Source: Tepidiformaceae bacterium (GTDB lineage: Bacteria > Chloroflexota > Dehalococcoidia > Tepidiformales > Tepidiformaceae). Taken from it: a stretch of 64,000 nt of DNA. Position 1 is the first letter of the stretch. Every line of letters begins with the position of its first letter. The notes below the pieces were generated by a model that saw only the letters and a list, made by a program, of their open reading frames with translations, had not been told where the DNA came from and ran no database searches. A program made the translations under genes and the position numbers. Below, piece by piece: positions 14,667 to 24,931 of this stretch. The DNA is taken from assembly GCA_958295975.1 (NCBI GenBank), contig OY282446.1:1279289-1343288 (forward strand), in the 5' to 3' direction.

Positions 14667-15863
14667 GTGTTCGCGGTTCCGCGCCTGCCCCGCCTCGCGC
14701 CTCGTGCCATCCACATGTTCGCCCTCGCACTCGTGGCGAGCATATGTTCGCTCACGTGCGGGGGAGGGGGGACGCCCCCATCCTCCATCAACCTCGTGCC
14801 CGCCTTCCCCGGGCTCCCTTCTCTGGAGCGCCCCGTCGGGCTCGTCGAAGTCCCCTCGCACGACCTCTTCCTCATCGTCCTGCTGGATGGGCGCCTGCTC
14901 GCCATCCCCCGCGACGGTCCCTGGGATCAGCCGCGCACGGTGCACGACCAGCGCCCGAAAACGGTCACGGGATGGGAACGCGGGCTCCTCTCCATCGCGC
15001 TCGATCCCGATTTCGACCGCAACGGCTACGTCTACGCCTACTACAGCTCCGCCGAACAACGGAACCGGCTCGTACGCTTCGGGACCACCGGCAAAGGGGA
15101 TTCGTTCGCCTTCGACCCCGCCAGCGAACTCCTCATCCTCGAAGTGGCCAGGCACCAGAGGAATCATAACGGCGGCGCCCTCGCCTTTGGCGCGGACGGC
15201 ACGCTCTGGCTCTCCGTTGGCGACGGCGGCGCCGAATGGGACGCACAGGATCGGACGACGCTGCCGGGAAGCATCGTGCGCATCGACGTGCGCGGCGCCA
15301 CCGCCGGGTCCCCCTACCGCATTCCGCCCGACAATCCCTTCCTCGACCGCGAGGACGTGCGCCCCGAGATCTGGGCCTGGGGACTGCGCAATCCCTGGCG
15401 CATGAGCATTGACCACGAGACCAGCCTCGTCTGGACGGGCGACGTCGGCTGGGACTCCTGGGAAGAGATCAACGTCGTGCGCGCGGGCGGAAACCACGGC
15501 TGGCCCCTCCTGGAAGGACCGGACTGTCGTCGGCCCGGGGCGTGCAATCCCGACCGCTTCATCGCGCCCGTCCATGAATACGGCCACTCTTGGGGATGCG
15601 CCGTCATCGGCGGCCATGTCTACCGCGGCGAAGCCTTCCCCGCCCTGCGCGGCTGGTACCTGTTCAGCGACTTCTGCAGCGGTCTCATCTGGGCGCTGAA
15701 CGCCGCGGACGCCGCATCCGGGCGGTCCGTCGAAGCGGCCCTCCTCGACGTGGGCGGATACGAACTCCCCGGCGTCATCGCCGCCTTCGCCGAGGACTCC
15801 CGCGGCGAACTCTACGCCGTCAGCTTCGACGGGAAGCGCATCTACCGCGTCGCGCCGCCCTGA
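14667..15863 (+). CDS. GSDH-type (PQQ-dependent) sugar dehydrogenase lipoprotein
   Basis: A six-bladed beta-propeller of the glucose/sorbosone dehydrogenase family, about 398 residues. After a hydrophobic leader with a possible lipobox (SLTCG), the propeller shows GLLSIALDPDFDRNGYVYAYYS, NHNGGALAFGADGTLWLSVGDGG, ALRNPWR-type sequence GLRNPWRMSIDHETSLVWTGDVG, EEINVVRAGGNHGWP and a final GELYAVSFDGKRIYRV. Family members oxidise aldose sugars in the periplasm or at the cell surface, usually with PQQ; no pqq genes are in view. GTG 14667 is preferred over ATG 14658 because TAGTAT overlaps the latter. A close paralogue lies at 17.1 kb. Confidence 0.8.
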   Translation: MFAVPRLPRLAPRAIHMFALALVASICSLTCGGGGTPPSSINLVPAFPGLPSLERPVGLVEVPSHDLFLIVLLDGRLLAIPRDGPWDQPRTVHDQRPKTVTGWERGLLSIALDPDFDRNGYVYAYYSSAEQRNRLVRFGTTGKGDSFAFDPASELLILEVARHQRNHNGGALAFGADGTLWLSVGDGGAEWDAQDRTTLPGSIVRIDVRGATAGSPYRIPPDNPFLDREDVRPEIWAWGLRNPWRMSIDHETSLVWTGDVGWDSWEEINVVRAGGNHGWPLLEGPDCRRPGACNPDRFIAPVHEYGHSWGCAVIGGHVYRGEAFPALRGWYLFSDFCSGLIWALNAADAASGRSVEAALLDVGGYELPGVIAAFAEDSRGELYAVSFDGKRIYRVAPP

Positions 15864-15897
15864 CGCGCCCCTCGCTGGCCCACGGCGCTCCAGCCGT

Positions 15898-15903
15898 TAG
15901 CAT
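15898..15903 (+). promoter_or_regulatory. -10-like TAGCAT of the aminotransferase
   Basis: TAGCAT is followed by GGCGGC and then ATG 15910, a leaderless-type arrangement. Confidence 0.45.
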
Positions 15904-15909
15904 GGCGGC

Positions 15910-17081
<1,172 letters not shown>

Positions 17082-17085
<4 letters not shown>

Positions 17086-18485
17086 GCGCGCGCCGCTGGC
17101 GTCCGCTCGCGCCCGCCAGCCTCCTCGCCGCCATGCTCATCCTCGCCTGCGGCGGCTCGACGCCCCCGCTTGATGCGCCGCCCGCGCCCGCCGCGCCCAC
17201 CCCCGCCGCCACGGCCACCGCCACGGCCACCGCAACCGCGCCAACGGGCGGCCCCGCGGTCACGCCCGCCCCCACGCCGCCCCCGGCCACCGCCACGGTC
17301 GCCGCGGAGCCGCCCGCCATCGCCCTCGTTCCCGCCTTCCCGGGGCTGCCCCGGCTGGAGAATCCGGTGGCGCTGGTCGAGGTTCCCGAACACGACCTGT
17401 TCCTCATCGTGCTGCAGGAGGGCCGCGTGCTCGCCGTCCCGCGCGGCGGCCCCTGGAACGCCCCGCGCACGGTCCACGACCAGCGCCAGCGCACCAGCAC
17501 GGTCTACTACGAGGAGGGCCTGCTGGCCGTCGCCCTCGACCCCGATTTCGCCCGCAACGGCTACGTCTACGCCTACTACAGCGCCAATCCCGAGCCCGAC
17601 GCCTACACCTCCCGCCTTGTGCGCTTCGGGACCACGGGCGAGGGCGCGGCGTTCGCCTTCGACGCCGCCAGCGAGATGCTCATCCTCGAGGTCGGGCAGG
17701 TCAACGGCTACCACAACGGCGGCGCGCTCCTCTTCGGCCCCGACGGGATGCTCTACCTCGGCCTCGGCGACGGCGGCACCATCGGCGGACCGCAGCCGAC
17801 GGCCTCCGCCATCAAGGGCGATCCCCGCGGCCACGGGCAGAACCCCGGCACGCTCCTCGGCGCCGTCGTCCGCATCGACGTGCGCGGCGCGACGGAGGAC
17901 GCGCCCTACGCCATCCCGCCCGACAACCCCTTCCTCGACCGCGAGGACGCGCGCCCCGAGGTCTGGGCCTACGGCCTTCGCAACCCCTGGCGCATGAGCT
18001 TCGACCGCGCCACCGGCCTCCTCTGGGCGGGCGACGTCGGCGAGTCCCACCGGGAGGAGATCAACGTCGTGCGCGCGGGCGCGAACTACGGCTGGAACGT
18101 GACCGAGGGCACGCTTTGTTTCTCGCCGGAAGAGGGCTGTGACCGCGCCGGGCTCACGCCGCCCGTGAGCGAATACGGCCATGCCGACGGCTGCTCCATC
18201 ACCGGCGGCTACGCCTACCGCGGCGAGGCCATGCCCGACCTGCGCGGCTGGTACGTGTTCACCGACTACTGCCACAGCCGCATCCGCGCCATCCCCGCCG
18301 GGCGCGCCGCCGCCGGCGAAGCCGTGGAGCCCGTCCTGCTCTGGGAGGGCGTCCCCACCACCACCGTCGTCTCCTTCGCCGAGGACGCCGCCGGCGAGCT
18401 CTACGTCGTCAGCCACCAGGGGGTGCGCATCTACCGCGTCATCGCCGACCCCGCCGCCAGCGGGGCGCCAGACTCGCCGGAATGA
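17082..18485 (+). CDS. GSDH-type (PQQ-dependent) sugar dehydrogenase lipoprotein, second copy
   Basis: A 467-residue paralogue of the product at 14667. The GTG start overlaps the aminotransferase stop. The leader ends in the lipobox LILACGG, followed by about 70 residues of Ala/Thr/Pro-rich stalk before the propeller. Conserved blocks are VALVEVPEHDLFLIVLQEGRVLAVPRGGPW, YHNGGALLFGPDGMLYLGLGDGG, GLRNPWRMSFDRATGLLWAGDVGES and EEINVVRAGANYGWN. It carries a GHGQNPGTLLG insertion absent from the first copy. Expected to be anchored outside the membrane and to oxidise sugars. Confidence 0.85.
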
Positions 18486-19315
18486 ACGCCGAGGCGCTCC
18501 CCTACACGCTGCTCGTCATCCTCGTCGAGCTGGCCGTCGGCGCGCTCTGGGTCACGCTCGCTGCCGACCTGCGCGGGGGTGTCACGCGCGGCTTCGTCCT
18601 CACCATGGCCCTCGCCGCCGCCATCGTCGCCGCCCTCGCCTGGTGGGCCGCCACGGCCATCGACCTCGGCCCCGACGTGGACGGCTACCCGCTCGACGCC
18701 GCCTGGTTCGCGCCCATGCGCCGCGCCCTGCTCGTGGTGCTGGGCACGTCCGCCGCCTACGCCCTCATGGTGTTCATGGGCTGGGATCCGGTCGGGCGCA
18801 TCGCCGCCATCGGCGGGTCCGTCGCGGGCCTCCTCGGCGTGGCCTTCCTCGCGGCCATGCTGGCCCCGCCCGTCTGGGGCTACGCGGGCGCGTTCCTGGC
18901 GCTCTTCGCCGGCACCCTCGCCATGGGCGCCGTCTCCACCTCCATGACCTGGGGCCACTGGTACCTCACGGAGGGCTCCCTGCCGGGCCGCCCCATGCGC
19001 GAGCTCGCCTGGATCCTGATTGCCGCCATCCTCCTGCAGGCCCTCCTGCTGGCCGTCAACGCCGCCGTCCCCGAGCGTGTCACGCCCATGCCCGCCAACC
19101 CCGTCGAGGGCGGCCTGCTGGGCAACCCCCTCTTCTGGTTCCGCGTGGGCGTGGGCATCGCCTTCGCCCTCACGCTGGCCGTTCTCGCCCTGCTCACCGC
19201 CCGCATCCGCTCCATGCAGAGCGCCACCGGCCTCCTCTACATCTGCATGGGCGCCGTCTTCACCGGCGAGGTGCTCGCCCGCGGCGTCCAGTTCCTCACC
19301 GCCCATCCCGTCTGA
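18482..19315 (+). CDS. Polytopic membrane protein, unknown function
   Basis: A 277-residue protein with about seven or eight hydrophobic segments, among them LLVILVELAVGALWVTLAA, LTMALAAAIVAALAWWAA, ALLVVLGTSAAYALMVFMG and FRVGVGIAFALTLAVLALL. It is coupled to the upstream sugar dehydrogenase by an ATGA overlap at 18482-18485. No catalytic motif or known family was recognised. The layout (electron-yielding sugar dehydrogenase plus membrane partner) would allow a link to respiration, but that is speculation. Confidence 0.7.
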   Translation: MNAEALPYTLLVILVELAVGALWVTLAADLRGGVTRGFVLTMALAAAIVAALAWWAATAIDLGPDVDGYPLDAAWFAPMRRALLVVLGTSAAYALMVFMGWDPVGRIAAIGGSVAGLLGVAFLAAMLAPPVWGYAGAFLALFAGTLAMGAVSTSMTWGHWYLTEGSLPGRPMRELAWILIAAILLQALLLAVNAAVPERVTPMPANPVEGGLLGNPLFWFRVGVGIAFALTLAVLALLTARIRSMQSATGLLYICMGAVFTGEVLARGVQFLTAHPV

Positions 19316-19371
19316 CGCCGCCCGCGCGCGCGCGCCGCGGTGGTAGGATGCGCCCGCGGAGGAGGAGCGCC

Positions 19372-19929
19372 ATGCAGCGGGATCGCGCCTGGGAGATTCT
19401 CGGCGAATTCGCGCGGGAGGAACGCACCCGCCGGCACGGCGTCGCCGTCGAGGCCGTCATGCGGGCCTATGCGCGCAAGCACGGCCAGGACGAGGAGAAG
19501 TGGGGCATCGTCGGCCTCCTCCACGACTTCGACTGGGAGATCCACCCCACCGAGGAGCTCCATCCGAAGGAAGGCTCGAAGCTGCTCGCCGCGCGCGGCG
19601 TGCCCGAGGACGTCCGCTACGCCATCCTCTGCCACGCCCCCTTCCTCGGCCTCGCCTACACGCAGGACATGGACCGCGCCATCTACGCCGCCGACGAGAT
19701 GGCGGGCTTCGTCATCGCCTGCACGCTCGTGCGCCCCGACAAGTCGCTCGCCTCCCTCAAGCCCTCCTCCGTGAAGAAGAAGATGAAGGACAAGGCCTTC
19801 GCGCGCAGCGTCAGCCGCGACGACCTGCGCAACGGGGCCGCCGACCTCGGCGTCGATCTGGACGAGCACATCCTCTTCGTGGCGGAGGCGCTCGCCCCCG
19901 TGGCCGGGCAGCTGGGGGTGAACCCGTGA
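19372..19929 (+). CDS. HD-domain phosphohydrolase
   Basis: A 185-residue protein with the metal-binding HD pattern: RRHGVAVEAVMRAYARKHG (His22), GLLHDFDWE (His51-Asp52), LCHAPFLG and AIYAADEMAGF. This fits HDIG-type hydrolases acting on nucleotides or other phosphates. A GGAGGAGG ribosome site decides ATG 19372 over the in-frame ATG 19348, and TAGGAT lies just upstream of that. glpX overlaps the stop codon by four bases, so the two are translated together. Confidence 0.8.
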   Translation: MQRDRAWEILGEFAREERTRRHGVAVEAVMRAYARKHGQDEEKWGIVGLLHDFDWEIHPTEELHPKEGSKLLAARGVPEDVRYAILCHAPFLGLAYTQDMDRAIYAADEMAGFVIACTLVRPDKSLASLKPSSVKKKMKDKAFARSVSRDDLRNGAADLGVDLDEHILFVAEALAPVAGQLGVNP

Positions 19930-20906
19930 GCGACGCCATCGAGCGCAACATCTCCATGGAGCTGGCGCGCGCCACCGAGGCCGCCGCCCTCGGCGCCGTC
20001 CCCTGGACCGGGCGCGGCGACAAGAACGGGGCCGACGGCGGCGCCGTGGACGCCATGCGCGCCATGCTCAACACCATCGACATCGACGGCGTCGTCGTCA
20101 TCGGCGAGGGCGAAAAGGACGAGGCGCCCATGCTCTTCAACGGCGAGCGCGTCGGCTCCGGCGCGGGCCCCGAGGTGGACATCGCCGTCGACCCCATCGA
20201 CGGCACCACGCTCCTCTCCCTCGGCCGCGCCAACGCCGTCAGCGTCATCGCCGCCGCCGCGCGCGGGGCCATGTACAACCCGCGCGACATCTTCTACATG
20301 GAGAAAATCGCCGTCGGCCCCGAGGCGCGGGGCCGGATCGACCTCGCCGCGCCCGTCCGCTGGAACCTCGAACAGGTCGCGCGCGCGCGCGGCATCCCCC
20401 TCACCGAGGTCACCGTCACCCTGCTCGACCGCCCCCGCAACGACGCCCTCGTGGCCGAAATCCGCGACGCCGGCGCGCGCATCATCTCCATCACCGACGG
20501 CGACGTGGCCGGGGCCGTGATGGCCGGCATGGACGGCACCGGCGTGGACGTGCTGCTCGGCATCGGCGGCTCCCCCGAGGGCGTCTCCGCCGCCTGCGCC
20601 ATGAAGGCCCTCGACGGCGACATGCAGTGCCGCCTCTGGCCGCGCCACGACGGGGACCGCGCCCTCGCCGACGAACGCGGCCTCGACCTCGACCGCGTGC
20701 TCACCCTCGACGACCTCGTCGCCGGCGACGACTGCTACTTCGCGCTCACGGGCATCACCACCGGCTACCTGCTGCGCGGCGTGGAGGTCACCCGTTCGGG
20801 CGCGCGCACGCACTCCCTCGTCATGCGCGGCCGCACGCGCACCATCCGCACCATCGAGGCCGAGCACCACACCCACAAGGTCGAGCGCTACCTCTCCCCC
20901 GAATAG
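19926..20906 (+). CDS. glpX: Class II fructose-1,6-bisphosphatase
   Basis: Hydrolyses fructose 1,6-bisphosphate in gluconeogenesis; GlpX-type enzymes may also accept sedoheptulose bisphosphate. The 326 residues carry AAALGAVPWTGRGDKNGADGGAVDAM, VIGEGEKDEAPML, the metal-site EVDIAVDPIDGTT, GIGGSPEGVSAACAMKALDG and the C-terminal TGITTGYLLRGV. It begins at GTG 19926 inside the stop of the HD-hydrolase gene. Length is normal and all key motifs are present. Confidence 0.93.
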   Translation: MSDAIERNISMELARATEAAALGAVPWTGRGDKNGADGGAVDAMRAMLNTIDIDGVVVIGEGEKDEAPMLFNGERVGSGAGPEVDIAVDPIDGTTLLSLGRANAVSVIAAAARGAMYNPRDIFYMEKIAVGPEARGRIDLAAPVRWNLEQVARARGIPLTEVTVTLLDRPRNDALVAEIRDAGARIISITDGDVAGAVMAGMDGTGVDVLLGIGGSPEGVSAACAMKALDGDMQCRLWPRHDGDRALADERGLDLDRVLTLDDLVAGDDCYFALTGITTGYLLRGVEVTRSGARTHSLVMRGRTRTIRTIEAEHHTHKVERYLSPE

Positions 20907-20970
20907 CGGCGGAGCGCGCGCGAACGGAGCGAATGTTCTATCCTGTGCTCGTCCAGTTGGGGGGAGCGTC

Positions 20971-22635
20971 ATGGTTGCGAGCGCACAGGCTCGTCTCGCG
21001 TCGCTGGAGACGGAGGCTGTCAGGGGGATGAGTACGGCTGCCGGCGTTGTTCGCGACGAGGCGATGCTGGCCGGGCTGGCTCGATCGCTGGGCGCCGCGA
21101 CCGTTCCCTGTTCGCCGCGTGACGGGGCGCTGCTGCCGGATGCGGGTGGGGATGCCCCCCCGGAGCTCGTGGCCGCCGCTCGCGAAGGGATTGAGAACGG
21201 GCTGGACCCGCTCGGTGAGGCGTTTTGCGCCCTCCGCTCGCCCATGCGGCGTCGACAGGATGGAGCCGTCTACACGCCTTCGGCCATCGTCAAGGCGATG
21301 CTCTCCTGGGCGGAGTCCGTGGGCGAGCCTGATCGCGTGATCGATCCGGGCTCCGGTTCGGGGCGCTTTCTGCTGGAAGCGGGCCGGATGTTCCCGCGCG
21401 CCAGACTGGTGGCCATTGAGCGGGATCCGCTGGCCGCGCTCACCGTTCGCGCCAATCTGGCCGTTTCGGGCATGGCGGATCGCGCCGTGGTGCGCGTCGA
21501 GAATTTCCTCGCATCCGAACTGGGTGGCTTCGCGGGACGGACGCTCTTCGTGGGCAATCCGCCGTATGTGCGCCATCACCAGGTCCCCGCGAAGTGGAAG
21601 GCGTGGCTGAAGACGCGGGCGAGGGAGGTGGGACTCGGTGCGAGCGCGCTCGCGGGGCTGCATGTGTACTTCTTCCTCGCGATCGCCAGCCGTGCGCGGG
21701 AGGGCGACTATGGCGCTCTCGTCACCGCATCCGAATGGCTTGACGTGAACTATGGGCAGCTGGTGCGCGATCTGTTTCTGGCCCGACTGGGGGGGCGCGC
21801 CATTCACATGATCGAACCCGAGGCCCAACCGTTTCCCGGCGCTGCCACGACGGGCGCGATCACGACATTCACGATTAACGAGCCGCCGTCGACGGCGCGC
21901 TTCGCCCGGGTCGGGGAACTCTCCCGGCTCGGGAAGCTGGATGGCGGACGCCCCGTCGGACGCGAGCGGCTGCGGACCGCGTGGCGGTGGTCGCACTTCA
22001 GCCGCACGCCCGTCGACATTCCCCGGGGCTATATCGAGCTGGGCGAACTGTGCAGGGTGCACCGCGGGCAATCCACTGGCGCGAACCGCGTCTGGATCGC
22101 GGGGGAGCACAGTGCGGGACTGCCCGACGACGTGCTGGTTCCCACCGTGACGCGCGCGCGCGAACTGATACGGGCCGGTCCCGTCCTTGATGACGCCGCC
22201 CCGCTTCGCAGGGTCATCGATCTGCCGGATGATCTTTCCGGTCTGGACGAGAGAACCCGCGCCACGGTCGAGCGGTTCCTGGCGCTCGCCGAGCAGATGG
22301 GCGGCAGGGACTGTTACACGGCGCGGCAGCGGAGCGCCTGGTGGTCCGTCCGGCTGCGCGCGCCCGCGCCGGTTTTGGCGACCTACATGGCCCGACGGCC
22401 TCCCGCCTTCGTTCTGAACAAGGTTGGCGCACGTCACCTGAACATCGCCCATGGCCTCTACCCCCGCGGGGAACTGGCGAGCGGTGTGCTTGCCGCCCTG
22501 GTGGCGTACCTGCGACGCTCGGCATCGACGGAGGGCGGGCGCGTTTACGCGGGCGGCCTGACGAAATTCGAACCCAGGGAAATGGAACGCATCCCCGTGC
22601 CCGAACCGGCGCTGCTGCTGGAAATGGCCACGTGA
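20971..22635 (+). CDS. N6-adenine DNA methyltransferase of a XamI-type RM system
   Basis: A 554-residue SAM-dependent DNA methylase. The SAM site is DPGSGSGRFLLEAGRMFP (motif I, 125-131) with acidic RLVAIERDPLAAL behind it, and the catalytic motif is GNPPYVRHH (NPPY 196-199), which marks adenine-N6 or cytosine-N4 methylation. The long C-terminal part is probably the target-recognition region and has the LARFLNS-like NKVGARHLNIAHGLYP found in TaqI/Eco57I-like enzymes. A GGGGGGAG ribosome site precedes ATG 20971. The endonuclease gene overlaps its stop (GTGA). Confidence 0.87.
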   Translation: MVASAQARLASLETEAVRGMSTAAGVVRDEAMLAGLARSLGAATVPCSPRDGALLPDAGGDAPPELVAAAREGIENGLDPLGEAFCALRSPMRRRQDGAVYTPSAIVKAMLSWAESVGEPDRVIDPGSGSGRFLLEAGRMFPRARLVAIERDPLAALTVRANLAVSGMADRAVVRVENFLASELGGFAGRTLFVGNPPYVRHHQVPAKWKAWLKTRAREVGLGASALAGLHVYFFLAIASRAREGDYGALVTASEWLDVNYGQLVRDLFLARLGGRAIHMIEPEAQPFPGAATTGAITTFTINEPPSTARFARVGELSRLGKLDGGRPVGRERLRTAWRWSHFSRTPVDIPRGYIELGELCRVHRGQSTGANRVWIAGEHSAGLPDDVLVPTVTRARELIRAGPVLDDAAPLRRVIDLPDDLSGLDERTRATVERFLALAEQMGGRDCYTARQRSAWWSVRLRAPAPVLATYMARRPPAFVLNKVGARHLNIAHGLYPRGELASGVLAALVAYLRRSASTEGGRVYAGGLTKFEPREMERIPVPEPALLLEMAT

Positions 22636-23570
22636 TCGCCCCGCCGATCTGGTCCCGTGATCAGCTCGACGGAGCCAGTGCGCGCGCCCGCGAGCACTTC
22701 CGGCAGGGACGCCATACGGAACCGCTGGACATCTACCTCGACCTGTTCGACGAGTACCGGGGAATCGTGGAAGAGGTGCTCGAACAAACCGTCGACCTCA
22801 CTCTCGTTCGCGACGCGCTCCCCGACCTGCTGGATGATCGCCGCAAGCAGGAGGCGCTCCGCTATTTCTCCGGGCCGCCCGTCTCCCTCGACGATCTCAA
22901 GGTGTTGGCGCAGCTGGAATCGGTGGCGGCGAAGCGCATTGCATCCGACGCGGAGGCGCGGGACCGGCTGCTCGCCTTTCTTCGGGACTGGCACGACCGG
23001 CGGCGGTTCCCCTGGGTGATTGAGAATCGCATGCCCGACGAGTCCGAAAGGGCCGCTGCCGTGCTCGCGACGGCGGCCCTGCTGGCGATGCGTCGCACCG
23101 AGACGCTTCGTCGCACGCGGAGTTCAGCCATGCAGGAGCAGCTGGTCGCCGGGCAGCTACGGCGGTCGGGATTCACGCAAGTGGCAACGCGGAAGGTGGG
23201 CACGCTGCGGGACGCCCCGGAGCCCGGCCGTTTCTGCCGGGAGTCCATGTTGGGGTCGCGTAAGGCGGACTTCATCATCGGACTTCCGGATGGGCGGACG
23301 ATGGCGCTCGAGTGCAAGGTCTCCAACTCTTCGACCAACTCCATCAAGCGGCTCAACAACGACGCCGCAGTGAAAGCGGAGGTGTGGAGACGCGAATTCG
23401 GAACGGAACAGGTCGTCACCGCCGCAGTGCTTGATGGCGTCTACGCGCTGCGAAACCTTATGGCCGCGCAGGACAAGGGGCTGACGATCTTCTGGGCGCA
23501 CGACCTCCAGGCAATGCTCCAGTGGATGCGCGACACTGGAGCGAACGCAAACGGAGGGACAGGACCATGA
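22632..23570 (+). CDS. XamI-family type II restriction endonuclease
   Basis: A 312-residue nuclease resembling the XamI family, which as I recall cuts GTCGAC. The PD-(D/E)xK active site is visible as SRKADFIIGLPDGRTMALECK, with Asp213, Glu227 and Lys229. The N-terminal half is helical (YRGIVEEVLEQTVDLTLVRD, KRIASDAEARDRLLAFLRDW). It starts at GTG 22632 within the methylase stop, so enzyme and antidote are made from one message. The downstream NTF2-like gene overlaps in turn by four bases. Confidence 0.85.
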   Translation: MIAPPIWSRDQLDGASARAREHFRQGRHTEPLDIYLDLFDEYRGIVEEVLEQTVDLTLVRDALPDLLDDRRKQEALRYFSGPPVSLDDLKVLAQLESVAAKRIASDAEARDRLLAFLRDWHDRRRFPWVIENRMPDESERAAAVLATAALLAMRRTETLRRTRSSAMQEQLVAGQLRRSGFTQVATRKVGTLRDAPEPGRFCRESMLGSRKADFIIGLPDGRTMALECKVSNSSTNSIKRLNNDAAVKAEVWRREFGTEQVVTAAVLDGVYALRNLMAAQDKGLTIFWAHDLQAMLQWMRDTGANANGGTGP

Positions 23571-23965
23571 CCGACGATGCCGAACGGAACGCCCTCGCCG
23601 CCTGGGTGCGCGAGTACAGCGACGCCTTCGGGCACGCCTTCCACGCGGGCGACCCCACGCTCATGCGCCCCTACTGCCACGTGCCCGCGCTCGCCATCGG
23701 CGGCGGCGCGGCGCGGCTCATCGCCACCGAGGCCGAATCCGACGCGCGCTGGGCCGCCGCCCACGCCGGGCTCCCCGACGACTACGACCACAGCGTGCTC
23801 CATACCGTCGACGTGACCTTCACGGGCGCCGACGCGGCCTTCGTGACCGTGAACTGCGGGCGCTACACCACGGCGGGCGAGGAGTACGTCAACTTCGACG
23901 CCTCCTACGTCGTGGCGCGCACGAACGACGGCTGGCGCATCACCGTCTGGATCGGCCACCGCTGA
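23567..23965 (+). CDS. NTF2-like (SnoaL/DUF4440-type) protein
   Basis: A 132-residue cone-shaped alpha+beta barrel protein by pattern: AWVREYSDAFGHAFHAGDPTLMRPYCHVPALAIGGG, then VDVTFTGADAAFVTVNCGRY and a closing YVVARTNDGWRITVWIGHR. Such proteins are small-ligand enzymes or binding partners; nothing fixes a substrate. ATG 23567 overlaps the XamI stop (ATGA) and GGAGGGA lies just upstream. Its codon use is more GC-rich than the restriction genes, so it probably belongs to the host background. Confidence 0.75.
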   Translation: MTDDAERNALAAWVREYSDAFGHAFHAGDPTLMRPYCHVPALAIGGGAARLIATEAESDARWAAAHAGLPDDYDHSVLHTVDVTFTGADAAFVTVNCGRYTTAGEEYVNFDASYVVARTNDGWRITVWIGHR

Positions 23966-23968
23966 GGC

Positions 23969-24430
23969 TCAGGCGGGCTTCGTCACGGAGAGGATGCCCT
24001 CGCGGCTGGCCGAGGGCAGCAGCTCCAGCCGCACGCCCAGCGCGCTGTTCACGTAGGAGACGCCCAGCACGCGCGAGCCGTCCTCCGAGACCGTCTCCAT
24101 CTCCAGCTCCGCGCCCTCCGCCGTGAGCCGCTCGACCTCCGCGTCGAGGTCGTCCACGAACGCGCCCAGGTGGTGGATGCGCGAGCCCTCGCCCGCCTCC
24201 CACACGGTGCCCGGCACGGCCTCGATCAGCTCCACGTAGGGCGGCCCCTCGGCGGTGTAGGCGTAGCGCGAGGAGAGCGTCCCCACGCCCGCCGCCGTGC
24301 GCACGCGGATGCTGGCGGCGCCCGGCGGACGCGGCCAGCTGACGCCGAAGCGGCGGGCGATCTCGTCCATGCCCCGCTCGATGTCGGGCACGATGATGCC
24401 CACGTGGAACACGTCCGCGTAATCGATCAT
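23969..24430 (-). CDS. VOC family protein, tandem copy B
   Basis: A 153-residue glyoxalase-fold protein: FHVGIIVPDIERGMDEIARRFGVSW, PYVELIEAVPGTVW and RIHHLGAFVDDLDAEVERLTAEGAELE, where His in the first and Glu in the second block are typical metal ligands. It is a close relative of the neighbour at 24427-24891 and overlaps it by four bases. The pair resembles methylmalonyl-CoA epimerase/lactoylglutathione-lyase-like VOC proteins; the substrate is open. Confidence 0.82.
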   Translation of the reverse strand: MIDYADVFHVGIIVPDIERGMDEIARRFGVSWPRPPGAASIRVRTAAGVGTLSSRYAYTAEGPPYVELIEAVPGTVWEAGEGSRIHHLGAFVDDLDAEVERLTAEGAELEMETVSEDGSRVLGVSYVNSALGVRLELLPSASREGILSVTKPA

Positions 24431-24891
24431 GCCCCTCCGGCCCCCTGCAGCCGCCCCAGCATCCCCTCGCGCAGGCTGGCGGGCAGCAGCTCCTGCCGCA
24501 CGCCGAGGGCGCTGTTCACGTAGGCCGCGGTGAGCAACCTGCCGGTGGTCACGTCGAGCATCGCCTCCACCTCCGCGCCCGCCGCCGTGAGCCGCGCCAC
24601 CTCGTCGTCGAGGTCGTCCACGAAGGCGCCGAGGTGGTGGATGCGGGAGCCGTCGCCCGCCTCCCACGGGGTGCCGGGCACGGCCTGGATCACCTCCAGC
24701 CAGGGCGGCCCCTCGGCGGAGTAGGCGCCGCGGATGGTGGCCATGGCCTCGCCCGCGCCGGTGCGCACGCGCACCTCCGTATGGCCCGGCGGGTCGGGGA
24801 AGGTGACGCCGAAGCGGCGGGCGATTTCGTCCATGTCCCGCTCGATGTCGGGCACGATGATGCCGATGTGGAACACGTCCTCGTAACGCAT
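24427..24891 (-). CDS. VOC family protein, tandem copy A
   Basis: A 154-residue glyoxalase-fold protein, first gene of a two-gene operon produced by tandem duplication. Blocks are FHIGIIVPDIERDMDEIARRFGVTF, PWLEVIQAVPGTPWEAGDGSRIHHLGAFVDDLDDEVARL and the C-terminal YVNSALGVRQELLP, all mirrored in the downstream copy. ATG 24891 is preceded by TACGGT seven bases upstream, a leaderless-type start. It could be a lyase, epimerase or dioxygenase. Confidence 0.82.
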   Translation of the reverse strand: MRYEDVFHIGIIVPDIERDMDEIARRFGVTFPDPPGHTEVRVRTGAGEAMATIRGAYSAEGPPWLEVIQAVPGTPWEAGDGSRIHHLGAFVDDLDDEVARLTAAGAEVEAMLDVTTGRLLTAAYVNSALGVRQELLPASLREGMLGRLQGAGGA

Positions 24892-24931
24892 GGCGCGGAC
24901 CGTACGCCCGCCGCCCCGCCGCCGCAAGGGG

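Noticed and set aside
17160-17320. A tandem-repeat mobile or regulatory element in the ACGGCCACC-like run
   Set aside because: It is coding and gives the Ala/Thr/Pro stalk of a lipoprotein; similar stalks occur in other secreted products here.
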